Shown in pieces: positions 18,600 to 27,554 of a stretch of 64,000 nt of DNA; position 1 is the first letter of the stretch; each line of letters opens with the position of its first letter. The notes beneath the pieces are model-generated. The model was not told the DNA's origin. It was given only the letters and a program-made list of their open reading frames with translations, and made no database searches. Made by a program: the position numbers and the translations under genes. The DNA is from Hyphomicrobiales bacterium (lineage in GTDB: Bacteria > Pseudomonadota > Alphaproteobacteria > Rhizobiales > Rhizobiaceae), in assembly GCA_900472575.1 (NCBI GenBank), contig UCIV01000014.1:62001-126000 (forward strand), read 5' to 3'.

Positions 18600-19303
18600 T
18601 GGCAAAACCGCTTCTCGAAGTCTCCAACCTCAATGCCTGGTATGGCGAAAGCCACATCCTGCACGGCGTCAACATGACTGTCGGCGAAGGCGAAACGATC
18701 ACCATTTTGGGCCGCAACGGCGTCGGCAAGACGACGACGCTTCGAACCATCATGGGCATCATCCGCGAGCGCAAGGGCGAAATCCGCTTTGCCGGCAAGG
18801 ATATGCTCGGCGTGCCCTTGCACCGGACCGCCCATGCGGGCCTTGGTTTCGTGCCCGAGGAGCGCGGCATCTTCTCGACGCTGACCGTGGACGAGAACCT
18901 GATGCTGCCGCCGGTCGTCGCCGAAGGCGGCATGCCGCTCGACGAGATTTACGCGCTCTTTCCGAACCTCCACGAACGGCGATCCAGCCCCGGCACCAAG
19001 CTTTCCGGCGGCGAACAGCAGATGCTCGCCATCGCCCGCATCCTGCGCACCGGCGTCAAACTCCTGATCCTCGACGAACCGACGGAAGGGCTGGCCCCGG
19101 TCATCGTCCAGCGCATCGGTGAGGTTCTGAAGACGCTAAAGCAGCGCGGCATGACGGTGTTGATGGTCGAACAGAACTTCCGCTTCGCCAGCCGCGTGGC
19201 GGATCGCTTCTACCTGATGGACCACGGCAAGATGGTGGCTGATTTTCCGGTCGGGGAACTGCCGCAGCGCATGGATACGCTGCACAAGGTTTTGGGGGTG
19301 TGA
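18599..19303 (+). CDS. livF: Liv-type ABC transporter ATPase, LivF-like
   Basis: A 234-residue ATPase with Walker A GRNGVGKTT near residue 37, FVPEERGIFSTLTV, signature LSGGEQQMLAIA near 135 and Walker B LILDEPTEGLAP near 158, as in LivF. Starts at ATG 18599, overlapping the livG stop (TGATG). The end of this gene is followed by 377 bases of repeated sequence before livH, so the two halves of the transporter operon are physically separated. Confidence 0.9.
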   Translation: MAKPLLEVSNLNAWYGESHILHGVNMTVGEGETITILGRNGVGKTTTLRTIMGIIRERKGEIRFAGKDMLGVPLHRTAHAGLGFVPEERGIFSTLTVDENLMLPPVVAEGGMPLDEIYALFPNLHERRSSPGTKLSGGEQQMLAIARILRTGVKLLILDEPTEGLAPVIVQRIGEVLKTLKQRGMTVLMVEQNFRFASRVADRFYLMDHGKMVADFPVGELPQRMDTLHKVLGV

Positions 19304-19380
19304 GGGATGGTTGGGTTTCTTAAACATGTGACTGCGGCTCCACATACGAAAACAAGCCGCCCGTCATCCGCCTGCCGGCA

Positions 19381-19484
19381 CCTTCTCCCCGTTATCACGG
19401 GGAGAAGGACACGAGCCGCGACGTTTCCGCCCCTCTCCAGCATTGTGCGGGGCACGTCCCCTCTCCCCGCTCGCGGGGAGAGGG
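19381..19484. repeat. Two GC-rich palindromic repeat units in the livF-livH gap
   Basis: The 377-base gap (19304-19680) holds no gene. CCTTCTCCCCG (19381-19391) pairs with CGGGGAGAAGG (19398-19408) over a 6-base loop; CCCTCTCCCCGC (19459-19470) pairs with GCGGGGAGAGGG (19473-19484), followed by ctagggtgaggggc. These are the kind of short mosaic elements scattered between genes in Rhizobiaceae (RIME-like); assignment to a named family needs a genome comparison. Confidence 0.7.
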
Positions 19485-19557
19485 CTAGGGTGAGGGGCAG
19501 TCTCTCAACTTCAGCGGCAGCGTGTGATGCTAGACGAGGCCTATCCTCACCCTCACT

Positions 19558-19667
19558 CATCCCTGTGCTCGTCACAGGGATCCAGCAGCGCCGCGTCTGC
19601 GGCGCGGGGGAGACCTTTCACGCGAAAGACTTCGCGTGGCTGGATTCCTGTGACGAGCACAGGAATG
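19558..19667. repeat. 110-base cloverleaf-like inverted repeat abutting livH
   Basis: A 29-base left arm (19558-19586) and right arm (19639-19667) are inverted copies with two differences. Each arm is also its own palindrome (ATCCCTGTG/CACAGGGAT and ATTCCTGTG/CACAGGAAT), and the differences preserve pairing in each. Between them lie two perfect hairpins: GCGCCGC/GCGGCGC (19588-19605) and CACGCGAA/TTCGCGTG (19619-19638). The right end runs straight into the livH ribosome site (GAGGAGG, 19666-19672). Confidence 0.75.
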
Positions 19668-19680
19668 AGGAGGTAAAATC

Positions 19681-20568
19681 ATGACCATGATCTTCGGCAT
19701 CCCTCTCCAAGCCTTCATGGGCCAGCTCCTTATCGGCCTGATCAACGGCTCCTTCTACGCGCTCCTGAGCCTCGGCCTCGCGGTCATCTTCGGCCTGCTG
19801 CGCGTCATCAACTTCGCCCATGGCGCGCAATATATGCTCGGCGCCTTCGTCGCGATGCTGATGCTGCAATATTTCGGTATCAACTACTGGTTCGCGCTTC
19901 TGCTGGCGCCGATCGTCGTCGGCCTGTTCGGCGCAGTCATCGAGCGGCTGCTCCTGTCGCGGCTCTACAAGCTCGATCATCTCTATGGCCTGCTCTTCAC
20001 CTTCGGCCTAGCGCTGACGATCGAGGGCACGTTCCGTTATCTCTACGGCTCGTCCGGCCAGCCCTACGCCCCGCCGCCGGCACTCACCGGCGCCACCAAT
20101 CTCGGCTTCATGTTCCTGCCCAACTATCGCGGCTGGGTGGTCGTCGTGTCGCTGATCGCCTGTATCGGCACGTGGCTGCTGATCGAGAAGACCAAGCTCG
20201 GAGCCTATCTGCGGGCCGCCACCGAAAACCCGACACTGGTCCAGGCTTTTGGCGTCAACGTGCCGATGCTTTTGACGCTGACCTATGCGCTCGGTGCCGG
20301 CCTTGCAGCCTTTGCCGGCGTGCTGGCCGCTCCCATCTACCAGGTCTCGCCGCTGATGGGATCCAACATCATCATCGTCGTTTTTGCCGTGGTCGTGGTC
20401 GGCGGCATGGGCTCGATCATGGGCGCCATCGTCACCGGCTACATGCTCGGTATCGCCGAGGGCCTGACCAAGGTCTTTTATCCGGAAGCCTCGAATATCG
20501 TGATCTTCGTGATCATGGCGATCGTGCTTCTCATCCGCCCTGCCGGCCTTTTCGGCCGCGATGCCTGA
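19681..20568 (+). CDS. livH: Liv-type ABC transporter permease, LivH-like
   Basis: A 295-residue inner-membrane permease with many hydrophobic segments. It has the LivH opening (LINGSFYALLSLGLAVIFGLLRVINFAHG, residues 20-48), and VVVGGMGSIMGAIVTGYMLGI near 240. GAGGAGG, donated by the end of the adjoining repeat element, lies 8 bases before the ATG. Pairs with LivM to form the channel. It stands 377 bases after livF, so either read-through of the repeats or a promoter in them must drive it. Confidence 0.9.
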   Translation: MTMIFGIPLQAFMGQLLIGLINGSFYALLSLGLAVIFGLLRVINFAHGAQYMLGAFVAMLMLQYFGINYWFALLLAPIVVGLFGAVIERLLLSRLYKLDHLYGLLFTFGLALTIEGTFRYLYGSSGQPYAPPPALTGATNLGFMFLPNYRGWVVVVSLIACIGTWLLIEKTKLGAYLRAATENPTLVQAFGVNVPMLLTLTYALGAGLAAFAGVLAAPIYQVSPLMGSNIIIVVFAVVVVGGMGSIMGAIVTGYMLGIAEGLTKVFYPEASNIVIFVIMAIVLLIRPAGLFGRDA

Positions 20569-20581
20569 GCGAGGCGAACCC

Positions 20582-21589
20582 ATGAGCCATGTCGTCCATT
20601 CGACCACCACCGCAAAGGCCGCCCGCACGGAGCGTTCGGCAACCGCCTCGAAAGCCTATGCGGCCTTTCTCGGCATCGGCCTTGTCCTCTTGATCGTGGC
20701 CCCTCTGTTTTTCTACCCGATCTTTCTGATGAAGCTCCTGTGCTTCGCGCTTTTTGCCTGCGCCTTCAATCTTCTGCTCGGTTACACCGGGCTTCTCTCC
20801 TTCGGCCACGCGACCTTCTTCGGGGGGGCCGCCTATTTCACAGCCCATGTGGTGAAGGAATGGGGCGTCACGCCGGAGATCGGCATCCTTATCGGCGTTG
20901 CGGGTGCAGCAATGCTCGGCCTGGTCATGGGCTTTTTCGCCATCCGCCGGCAGGGAATCTATTTCGCCATGATCACGCTGGCACTGTCGCAGATGTTCTT
21001 CTTTTTCTGCCTGCAGGCATCCTTCACCCATGGAGAAGACGGCATCCAGTCCGTGCCGCGCGGCCATCTCTTCGGATTTATCGATCTCAACAACACGACC
21101 AGCATGTATTACTTCGTGCTTGCCGTATTCCTGATCGGCATGATCGTCATCTGGCGCTTCATCAACTCGCCCTTCGGCATGATCCTCAAATCGATCCGCG
21201 AAAATGAACAGCGCGCCATTTCGCTCGGTTATTCGGTGGCCCGCTACAAGCTCGGCGCCTTCGTCATGTCGGCAGCGCTGGCGGGGATGGCCGGCGGCAC
21301 CAAGGCGCTGGTCTTCCAGTTCGCCACGCTCACCGATGTCGGCTGGCAGATGTCCGGCGAAGTTATCCTCATGACGCTTCTCGGCGGTATCGGCACCCTG
21401 ATCGGCCCGATCTTCGGCGCAGGCCTCGTCGTGACATTGCAGAACTATCTGGCCACCTCGCAATTCCCGGTCACCATCATCACCGGCGTCGTCTTCATGG
21501 TCTGCGTCCTCCTCTTCCGCCGCGGCATTATCGGCGAATTCTATGCCTCGAGGCTGGGACGGAAACTCGGCTTCGAGCACAGGCGCTGA
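20582..21589 (+). CDS. livM: Liv-type ABC transporter permease, LivM-like
   Basis: A 335-residue permease. The family core LLGYTGLLSFGHATFFGGAAYF begins near residue 62, and the typical RAISLGYSVARYKLGAFVMSAALAG near 212 and LGGIGTLIGPIFGA near 262 follow. Start at ATG 20582 after GCGAGGCG; the in-frame ATG at 20561 lies inside livH and is less likely. The gene ends 12 bases before the GMC oxidoreductase, which is therefore probably in the same transcript. Confidence 0.9.
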   Translation: MSHVVHSTTTAKAARTERSATASKAYAAFLGIGLVLLIVAPLFFYPIFLMKLLCFALFACAFNLLLGYTGLLSFGHATFFGGAAYFTAHVVKEWGVTPEIGILIGVAGAAMLGLVMGFFAIRRQGIYFAMITLALSQMFFFFCLQASFTHGEDGIQSVPRGHLFGFIDLNNTTSMYYFVLAVFLIGMIVIWRFINSPFGMILKSIRENEQRAISLGYSVARYKLGAFVMSAALAGMAGGTKALVFQFATLTDVGWQMSGEVILMTLLGGIGTLIGPIFGAGLVVTLQNYLATSQFPVTIITGVVFMVCVLLFRRGIIGEFYASRLGRKLGFEHRR

Positions 21590-21601
21590 TCGGCGAGCAA
21601 C

Positions 21602-23197
21602 ATGGAAACCTACGATTACATCATTATCGGTGCAGGCAGCGCCGGCTGCGTGCTCGCCAACCGTCTGTCGGATGACAGCCGCAATCGCGTCCTGCTGCTG
21701 GAAGCCGGTGGCAATGACAATTACCACTGGGTCCATATCCCGGTCGGTTACCTCTACTGCATCAACAACCCGCGCACCGACTGGTGTTTTGCGACCGAGA
21801 AGGAAGATGGCCTGAACGGCCGCTCACTCTCTTATCCGCGCGGAAAACTGCTCGGCGGATGCTCGTCGATCAACGGCATGATCTATATGCGCGGCCAGGC
21901 ACGCGACTATGATCTCTGGCGACAAATGGGCTGTACCGGCTGGGGCTGGGATGATGTTCTGCCGCTCTTCAAGAAGAGCCAGGATTTCTACAAGGGCGCC
22001 GATCAGATGCATGGTGCCGGCGGCGAATGGCGGGTGGAAAAGGCACGGGTCCGCTGGGCCGTGCTCGACGCCTTCCAGAAAGCGGCCGAAGAAGCCGGCA
22101 TCCCCGCCATCGACGATTTCAACCGCGGCGATAACGAAGGCTCCAGCTATTTCGACGTCAACCAGCGCTCAGGCATCCGCTGGAACACATCGAAAGCCTT
22201 TTTGCGCCCGGCGATGAAACGCCCGAACCTCAACGTCCTGACCAAGGCGCATGTGCGAAAACTGATCGTCGAGACCGGCGAAGTGAAGGGCGTTGAATTC
22301 CAGCATGACGGCATCACAAAGACCGCACATGCCCGTCGCGAGACCATCCTCTCCGCCGGTGCGATCGGCACGCCGCATGTGCTGGAGCTCTCCGGCATTG
22401 GCCGCGGCGACATACTCTCCGAGGCCGGCATCGAGACGGTGAAAGAGGTCAAAGGCGTCGGAGAAAACCTGCAGGACCACCTTCAGCTTCGCCTCGTCTA
22501 CAAGGTCACCGGTGTCCCGACGCTGAACGAAAAGGCATCCCGGCTGCTCGGAAAGGCGGCAATCGGGCTGGAATATGCGCTTAAACGCTCCGGCCCGATG
22601 TCAATGGCCCCGAGCCAGCTCGGCATCTTCACCAAGTCCGGGCCGGACAAGGAAACCGCCGATCTCGAATATCACGTCCAGCCGGTCTCGCTCGACCGGT
22701 TCGGAGAACCCGTCCACGCCTTCCCGGCGATGACGGCGAGTGTCTGCAATCTGAGGCCCGAAAGCCGCGGCTCGGTACATCTGAAAGGCCCGGATTTTTC
22801 TGCTGCACCGGCCATCCGCCCCAACTATCTCTCGACGGCAGCCGACCGTAATGTCGCGGTAAGGTCGATCCGCCTCACCCGCGAGATCGTCAAAAAACCG
22901 GCCTTTGCCCGCTACGCCCCCCAGGAATACAGGCCCGGCCCGGCATACGAGACCGATGCGGATCTGGAGCGCGCCGCCGGCGAGATCAGCACGACGATCT
23001 TTCACCCGGTCGGCACCGCCCGCATGGGCGCTGATCCCGACAGCGTCGTCGATCCGCGGCTGAAACTTCGCGCACTCGGGCGGCTGCGCATCGCCGATGC
23101 CTCGATCATGCCGAATATCACCTCCGGCAACACCAATTCGCCGACGATCATGATCGCCGAAAAGGCAGCCGAGATGATCCTCGCGGACAATCGCTGA
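21602..23197 (+). CDS. GMC family FAD-dependent oxidoreductase (choline/alcohol dehydrogenase-like)
   Basis: A 531-residue flavoprotein. The N-terminal FAD motif [16 protein letters not shown] (8-23) is followed by the GMC signature region [21 protein letters not shown] near 80, [19 protein letters not shown] (GMC signature 2) near 250, and the C-terminal HPVGTARMG with its catalytic histidine near 463 and [16 protein letters not shown] at the end. These enzymes oxidise primary alcohols to aldehydes, e.g. choline or polyethylene glycol. There is no signal peptide. In this operon it may oxidise the compound imported by the Liv system. Confidence 0.9.
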   Translation: METYDYIIIGAGSAGCVLANRLSDDSRNRVLLLEAGGNDNYHWVHIPVGYLYCINNPRTDWCFATEKEDGLNGRSLSYPRGKLLGGCSSINGMIYMRGQARDYDLWRQMGCTGWGWDDVLPLFKKSQDFYKGADQMHGAGGEWRVEKARVRWAVLDAFQKAAEEAGIPAIDDFNRGDNEGSSYFDVNQRSGIRWNTSKAFLRPAMKRPNLNVLTKAHVRKLIVETGEVKGVEFQHDGITKTAHARRETILSAGAIGTPHVLELSGIGRGDILSEAGIETVKEVKGVGENLQDHLQLRLVYKVTGVPTLNEKASRLLGKAAIGLEYALKRSGPMSMAPSQLGIFTKSGPDKETADLEYHVQPVSLDRFGEPVHAFPAMTASVCNLRPESRGSVHLKGPDFSAAPAIRPNYLSTAADRNVAVRSIRLTREIVKKPAFARYAPQEYRPGPAYETDADLERAAGEISTTIFHPVGTARMGADPDSVVDPRLKLRALGRLRIADASIMPNITSGNTNSPTIMIAEKAAEMILADNR

Positions 23198-23231
23198 CGA
23201 CAATCGGCGCAAGATAAAAGGGAGAGAAGAC

Positions 23232-24119
23232 ATGACCCGGATCGCATTCATCGGCCTCGGAAACATGGGCGGCCCGATGGCCGCAAACCTGGTGAAATCA
23301 GGGCATGCGGTCTCCGGCTTCGATCTCTCCGAAGCTTCAGTGAAAGCTGCCGCCGAAGCCGGTGTCTATCCGGCCGTATCGCTCACTGAGGCGGTAAGGG
23401 ACGCCGAATGCGTTATCACCATGCTGCCCAAGGGCCAGCACGTCGTCTCCGTCTGGACCGATCTCGCCACGCTGGTGGAGGAAGGCACCCTTCTCATCGA
23501 TTGCTCGACCGTGGATGTGGACAGCGCAAGGCAAGCTCACGGTCTCGCCGGCGCCATGAACTGCCCCTCGCTCGACGCTCCCGTCTCCGGTGGCACGACG
23601 GGTGCTGCGGCGGGCACGCTCACCTTCATGGTCGGCGGTTCGGATGACGCCTTTGCCTCGGGGAAACCGATCCTCGAAGCCATGGGCAAAAAAATTGTCC
23701 ATTGCGGCGGCAACGGCTCCGGCCAGGCAGCAAAGATCTGCAACAACATGATCCTCGGCATTTCGATGATCGGCGTCGCAGAAGCCTTCGTTCTGGCCGA
23801 AAAGCTCGGCCTGTCGCATCAGGCCTTGTTCGACGTGGCCTCCACCTCGTCCGGCCAATGCTGGTCGCTGACGACCTATTGCCCCGTCCCCGGCCCGGTG
23901 CCGACCTCACCGGCAAACAACGATTACAAACCGGGATTTGCTGCCGCATTGATGCTCAAGGACCTGATGCTGTCACAGGAAGCAGCCAGTCATTCCGGTG
24001 CCAGAACCCCGCTCGGCGCACATGCCGCCGAGATTTACGCGGAATTCGACCGCTACGGCCACGGCACGGAGGACTTTTCAGCCATCATCCGCATGCTGCG
24101 GCAAACGCAGGCATTTTAA
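23232..24119 (+). CDS. mmsB: 3-hydroxyisobutyrate dehydrogenase-like NAD-binding protein
   Basis: A 295-residue beta-hydroxyacid dehydrogenase. The dinucleotide motif IAFIGLGNMGGPMAANL is at residues 4-20; the substrate loop DAPVSGGTTGAAAGTLTFMVGG near 115; the catalytic lysine in GQAAKICNNMILG near 164. The C-terminal run PGPVPTSPANNDYKPGF...LMLKDL strongly resembles MmsB of valine degradation, so I use that symbol with caution. The reaction would be a 3-hydroxyacid to semialdehyde oxidation. Last gene of the Liv operon; a perfect hairpin follows. Confidence 0.82.
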   Translation: MTRIAFIGLGNMGGPMAANLVKSGHAVSGFDLSEASVKAAAEAGVYPAVSLTEAVRDAECVITMLPKGQHVVSVWTDLATLVEEGTLLIDCSTVDVDSARQAHGLAGAMNCPSLDAPVSGGTTGAAAGTLTFMVGGSDDAFASGKPILEAMGKKIVHCGGNGSGQAAKICNNMILGISMIGVAEAFVLAEKLGLSHQALFDVASTSSGQCWSLTTYCPVPGPVPTSPANNDYKPGFAAALMLKDLMLSQEAASHSGARTPLGAHAAEIYAEFDRYGHGTEDFSAIIRMLRQTQAF

Positions 24120-24131
24120 CCTCAACAGAAA

Positions 24132-24154
24132 GGAGGGCGAATGCATCGCCCTCC
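24132..24154. terminator. Terminator between convergent mmsB-like and isomerase-like genes
   Basis: GGAGGGCGA (24132-24140) pairs perfectly with TCGCCCTCC (24146-24154) over a 5-base loop in the 62-base gap between two convergent operons. No strong T-run on either side. Confidence 0.6.
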
Positions 24155-24181
24155 CCCGAAATTCGATCGCCAGCAAATCGC

Positions 24182-25786
24182 TCAGCCCAGATCGATGCCG
24201 CAGAAATTCACTTCAAGCCCGAGCTCGGCCGCAAGTGCGGCCTTGGCAAGTGCGGCCCGATCCGCTTCCGCCGTCGAATTCGCGTAGACAACCTGGATAT
24301 GATTGGCCTTGTGACGTGCCATCATCTGGTCGCGGGAAACACCCGTCAGCACCGCATGCATCATCGGCCACTGCTCGTTGGTGGACTTCCACCGGCGCTC
24401 GGTCTCTTCCTTCGGCAAGGACACGGCCTGGCCGCGGCCGATATCCATCTTCAGCCGGTTATCCTCGACGAAAATGCGCGACCACACGATCTCGCCGGGT
24501 TTTGCAATGCCACGCAAGGTCCCGCCGCCTGCGGGGAAGAACATCGGCGGCTGGCGCATACTGTCCGATCCGGCCCAGCCGCCTTCGTGATGGGCAGGCG
24601 GGGCCGCACCGGAAATCTCGAACACCCAGACAAACCCATCGACCGTACCGGTCGGGTCGACGCCGCCCCAGCGCAGATCATGCAGGGTGTTTTCCACCGG
24701 CTGACCGAGCGCCCGATGCAGCCGGTTGGTCATCAGCCCGTCGAGACCGGCGCACTCATCCACCTCGTTGAAATGCACGATCGCCTTGCCCTGCCGGATG
24801 ACCTTGCCGTCCCGGCCTTTGACATCCGGACGCCCGTCATCGTTGAGAATGCCCTCCACCAGATCGGATGCCGGCAGCAGATCCTTGAGGCCCTGCTGAT
24901 ACTGGATGCCGATCGCCTCGCAGCCGAAATCCTCGGCAATGCGCACGGCCGCGATATACATCCGGCACTGGTCGATCACCTGATCCTCGGTCAGTTCCTG
25001 CTTCGGATCGGTCCCGAGATGGAACGTCATGCCCTTGGTGAGCAGGTCCTGATAGACGGCGCGGCCTTCCTCTACCGGAACCTGATTGGTGGCGAAATAA
25101 AGCGCCGACTGCGACAGGCGCTCCTTGAAGATGCCAAGCGGCATCAGGAGTTCATCCGGCACTATGGCATTATACATGCCCATGCAGCCCTCGTCGAAAA
25201 TGCCGAGGATGACCTTGTTGGCGCGGAAATCTTGCGCGATCTCCTTCGCCAGATCCTTGAGATCCTGCGGCACGTTGCCGGCCTTGAACGGAGTCACATG
25301 GCTCGTGTCATGGTCAACCGTGCCTTCCGACAGCCATTGGGAAAGACCGCTACGGAAGAAATAATCGTCAAAGGTCTCGCTCCATAGCGAGGAATAGATA
25401 ACACCCGCCTTGGTCAGCGAGCCGTTGAGATTGAGCAAGCCGACCAGACCCGGCCATTGGCCGGACCAGTTGGCGACCGTCAGGATCGGTCCCTTGTGGC
25501 TGGTGAGACCGGCAAGCACATGGTGCGAATATTGCCAGACGGATTCCGCCACGATCACCGGCACATTGGGATCTATCTTCGCAAACGCATCCATGCCTTC
25601 GCGCTGCGAGGCGAGAAAACCGTGGCCTTCTTCCGGCTTGTAGGCGTGAGCGCGCTTCACCGTATAGCCGAGGCTGGCAAGCACTTCTCCGAGTTTCTTC
25701 TCCATCGCATCCTGCGTCGCCCAGCATTGCTGGTTGGCGGACAGGCGAAGGTCGCCGCTGGCGAAAAGTGCAATTTCCTTGGTCAT
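24182..25786 (-). CDS. L-fucose/L-arabinose isomerase-fold protein
   Basis: A 534-residue protein of the L-fucose isomerase-like superfamily: an N-terminal Rossmann-like half (IALFASGDLRLSANQQCW...), VPVIVAESVWQYSHHVL near 75, a long middle domain with DFGCEAIGIQYQQGLKDL near 280, and a C-terminal half ending in FCGIDLG. Aldose-ketose isomerases and decarboxylases of this fold use Mn2+; no exact activity can be given. I start it at ATG 25786 because GAGGA lies 4 bases upstream; the ATG at 25795 is directly abutted by AAGGG. Last gene of a minus-strand sugar operon, so it probably isomerises an imported sugar or sugar acid before or after the FGGY kinase. Confidence 0.72.
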   Translation of the reverse strand: MTKEIALFASGDLRLSANQQCWATQDAMEKKLGEVLASLGYTVKRAHAYKPEEGHGFLASQREGMDAFAKIDPNVPVIVAESVWQYSHHVLAGLTSHKGPILTVANWSGQWPGLVGLLNLNGSLTKAGVIYSSLWSETFDDYFFRSGLSQWLSEGTVDHDTSHVTPFKAGNVPQDLKDLAKEIAQDFRANKVILGIFDEGCMGMYNAIVPDELLMPLGIFKERLSQSALYFATNQVPVEEGRAVYQDLLTKGMTFHLGTDPKQELTEDQVIDQCRMYIAAVRIAEDFGCEAIGIQYQQGLKDLLPASDLVEGILNDDGRPDVKGRDGKVIRQGKAIVHFNEVDECAGLDGLMTNRLHRALGQPVENTLHDLRWGGVDPTGTVDGFVWVFEISGAAPPAHHEGGWAGSDSMRQPPMFFPAGGGTLRGIAKPGEIVWSRIFVEDNRLKMDIGRGQAVSLPKEETERRWKSTNEQWPMMHAVLTGVSRDQMMARHKANHIQVVYANSTAEADRAALAKAALAAELGLEVNFCGIDLG

Positions 25787-25803
25787 GTTCCTCATCCCTT
25801 AAA

Positions 25804-27438
25804 TCAATGATCAGCGCCGGCCATCAGCTCGGCATAGGCAACAAAGTCCTCCTGCATGCGGCGGAAGACGTGATATTTGCGGTCGTGATAGGTGGCGATC
25901 TCGCCCCCACGCGGAGAAATTCGGCTGCCGGGGCCACTCATGGCACGCATGGCGGCAGGCAGGTCGGCATAATGGCCGCTCGCCACAGCGCCCAGCATGG
26001 CGCTGCCGACCAGAACCGGCTCGCGCTGGTCCGGCACCACGATCGCGCAGCCCGTCGCATCCGCATGCTCGCGTAGGAAAAGCCTGTTCTGGGCCAGACC
26101 GCCGCTGACGACCAGCGTATCGACGGTGACGCCATTGGCGCGCATCTCCGCGATGATATGGCGTGTGCCGTAAGCCAGCGCCTGCAGCGTCGCCAGATAA
26201 TCGAGCGCCAGATCGTCCAGCCCGCGGTCAAGCGACAGGCCGGTAATCCCGCCCTTGCGCAACGGGTCCGCAAGCGGCGAACGGTTGCCGTGGAAATCCG
26301 GCTGCACATGCCGCGATTTCGTCAGTGTCGCCGTCTCGCCGTCTTCGGCCATCGCCTCGAGCCGGCGATCGAACAGGGCAAACACCGAAATGCCTTCCGC
26401 CTTCGCCATCTCCCGCGCTTCATGGATCGCCGCATGGCCATCGATCACCCGGTCGATCAGCGCGCCGGCAGCCGATTGTCCCGCCTCGTTAGCCCAGAGA
26501 CCCGGCAGCAGGACGGAGAAATAAGGCCCCCAGACACCCGGCACGAAGGCCGGCTTTTCGCTGACGGTGATGTGGCAGGAAGACGTGCCGGCGATCAGCG
26601 CTAACCGGTCATCGAGCGCGCCGTCGCCAAGATCCACACCCATCGTGCCGAGCGCACCGGAATAGGCATCGATCAGGCTGGCGGCAACCGCCGTTCCCGG
26701 CGCAAGCCCGAGGTCTGCGGCTGCTGCATCCGAAAGCGATCCGACCTTGTTGCCGGGTGCGGCAAACCGGTTGCCGATCGCGCGAAAATTGTCGGCCGCA
26801 AGTTCGGCAATCCCGGCGCTTTCGAAATAGGCCTTGTCCCAGCCCTCGCCGGCCAAACCGTTCTGGCCGAGATAGGTCCACTTGCACACGGTGCTGCACA
26901 GCGAACGGATATCTTCACCTGTCGCCTTGTGGACCAGCCAGTCGGGCAGGTCGAAAAACGCATGCGCGCGGGCAAAACTCTGCGGCATCTCGCGTTTCAG
27001 CCAGCGCAGTTTCGGCGTCTCCATCTCGGGCGAGATGACACCGCCGACATAATCGAGAACCGGGCTTTTCAGCGCGTTGATCTGCTCTGCATCGCCGATC
27101 GCGCGGTGGTCCATCCACACGATGATGTTCCAGTCGTCATCACCGCCGGGGCTGACGGTCACCGGCTCGCCGTTGCCGTCCAGCACGACCAGCGAGCAGG
27201 TGGCGTCGAACCCGATGCCAGCGATATCGGAGGCGGCAAGCCCGGCATCCGCCATCGCCTTCTTCACGCAGGTGCATATCGCCGCCCAGATGTCGCGCGA
27301 GGATTGATTGACGAAATCCTGCTTCGGCTTTTCGGTCGCGATCGCCTGCGAATGCGCCGCGAGCAAAGTCCCTTGCGCATCAAAAATCCCGGCACGGGCG
27401 CTTCCGGTGCCGACGTCAATTCCGATGAATGAGGTCAT
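25804..27438 (-). CDS. FGGY family carbohydrate kinase (D-ribulokinase/FGGY-like)
   Basis: A 544-residue sugar kinase. FGGY_N begins with the phosphate-binding FIGIDVGTGSARAGIFD; the run GFDATCSLVVLDGNG near 82 and NIIVWMDHRA near 107 are characteristic of the pentulokinase branch that includes D-ribulokinases. FGGY_C has GGLAQNRLFLREHAD and a GAAMLGAV-like GSAMLGAVASG. The start at ATG 27438 matches the beginning of the domain; an open frame 37 codons longer is unrelated sequence. It would phosphorylate a ketose made by the neighbouring isomerase-like protein. It stands 17 bases upstream of that gene. Confidence 0.87.
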   Translation of the reverse strand: MTSFIGIDVGTGSARAGIFDAQGTLLAAHSQAIATEKPKQDFVNQSSRDIWAAICTCVKKAMADAGLAASDIAGIGFDATCSLVVLDGNGEPVTVSPGGDDDWNIIVWMDHRAIGDAEQINALKSPVLDYVGGVISPEMETPKLRWLKREMPQSFARAHAFFDLPDWLVHKATGEDIRSLCSTVCKWTYLGQNGLAGEGWDKAYFESAGIAELAADNFRAIGNRFAAPGNKVGSLSDAAAADLGLAPGTAVAASLIDAYSGALGTMGVDLGDGALDDRLALIAGTSSCHITVSEKPAFVPGVWGPYFSVLLPGLWANEAGQSAAGALIDRVIDGHAAIHEAREMAKAEGISVFALFDRRLEAMAEDGETATLTKSRHVQPDFHGNRSPLADPLRKGGITGLSLDRGLDDLALDYLATLQALAYGTRHIIAEMRANGVTVDTLVVSGGLAQNRLFLREHADATGCAIVVPDQREPVLVGSAMLGAVASGHYADLPAAMRAMSGPGSRISPRGGEIATYHDRKYHVFRRMQEDFVAYAELMAGADH

Positions 27439-27522
27439 GTCAGTTATCCGCAATGGCAGGACCAGAAAGCGCATGGCGCGCTCTGCAGTCCATCTCTTTG
27501 AAAAGAGTTCCTGAAAGATGTA

Positions 27523-27546
27523 AGGGGCGGCAATCACACCGCCCCT
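27523..27546 (-). other. Stem-loop between ABC ATPase and kinase genes
   Basis: AGGGGCGG (27523-27530) and CCGCCCCT (27539-27546) form a perfect 8-bp stem over an 8-base loop in the 116-base gap after the ATPase gene on the minus strand. A weak T-containing stretch follows, so it may lower expression of the kinase and isomerase genes relative to the transporter. Confidence 0.55.
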
Positions 27547-27554
27547 CATTTGTC

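Noticed and set aside
19381-19667. Possible CRISPR-like repeat array
   Set aside because: The repeats are inverted, of unequal length and without regular spacers; no cas genes are near.
19307-19684. Small 125-codon frame in the livF-livH gap
   Set aside because: It runs through palindromic repeats and has no family resemblance; the region is repeat DNA.
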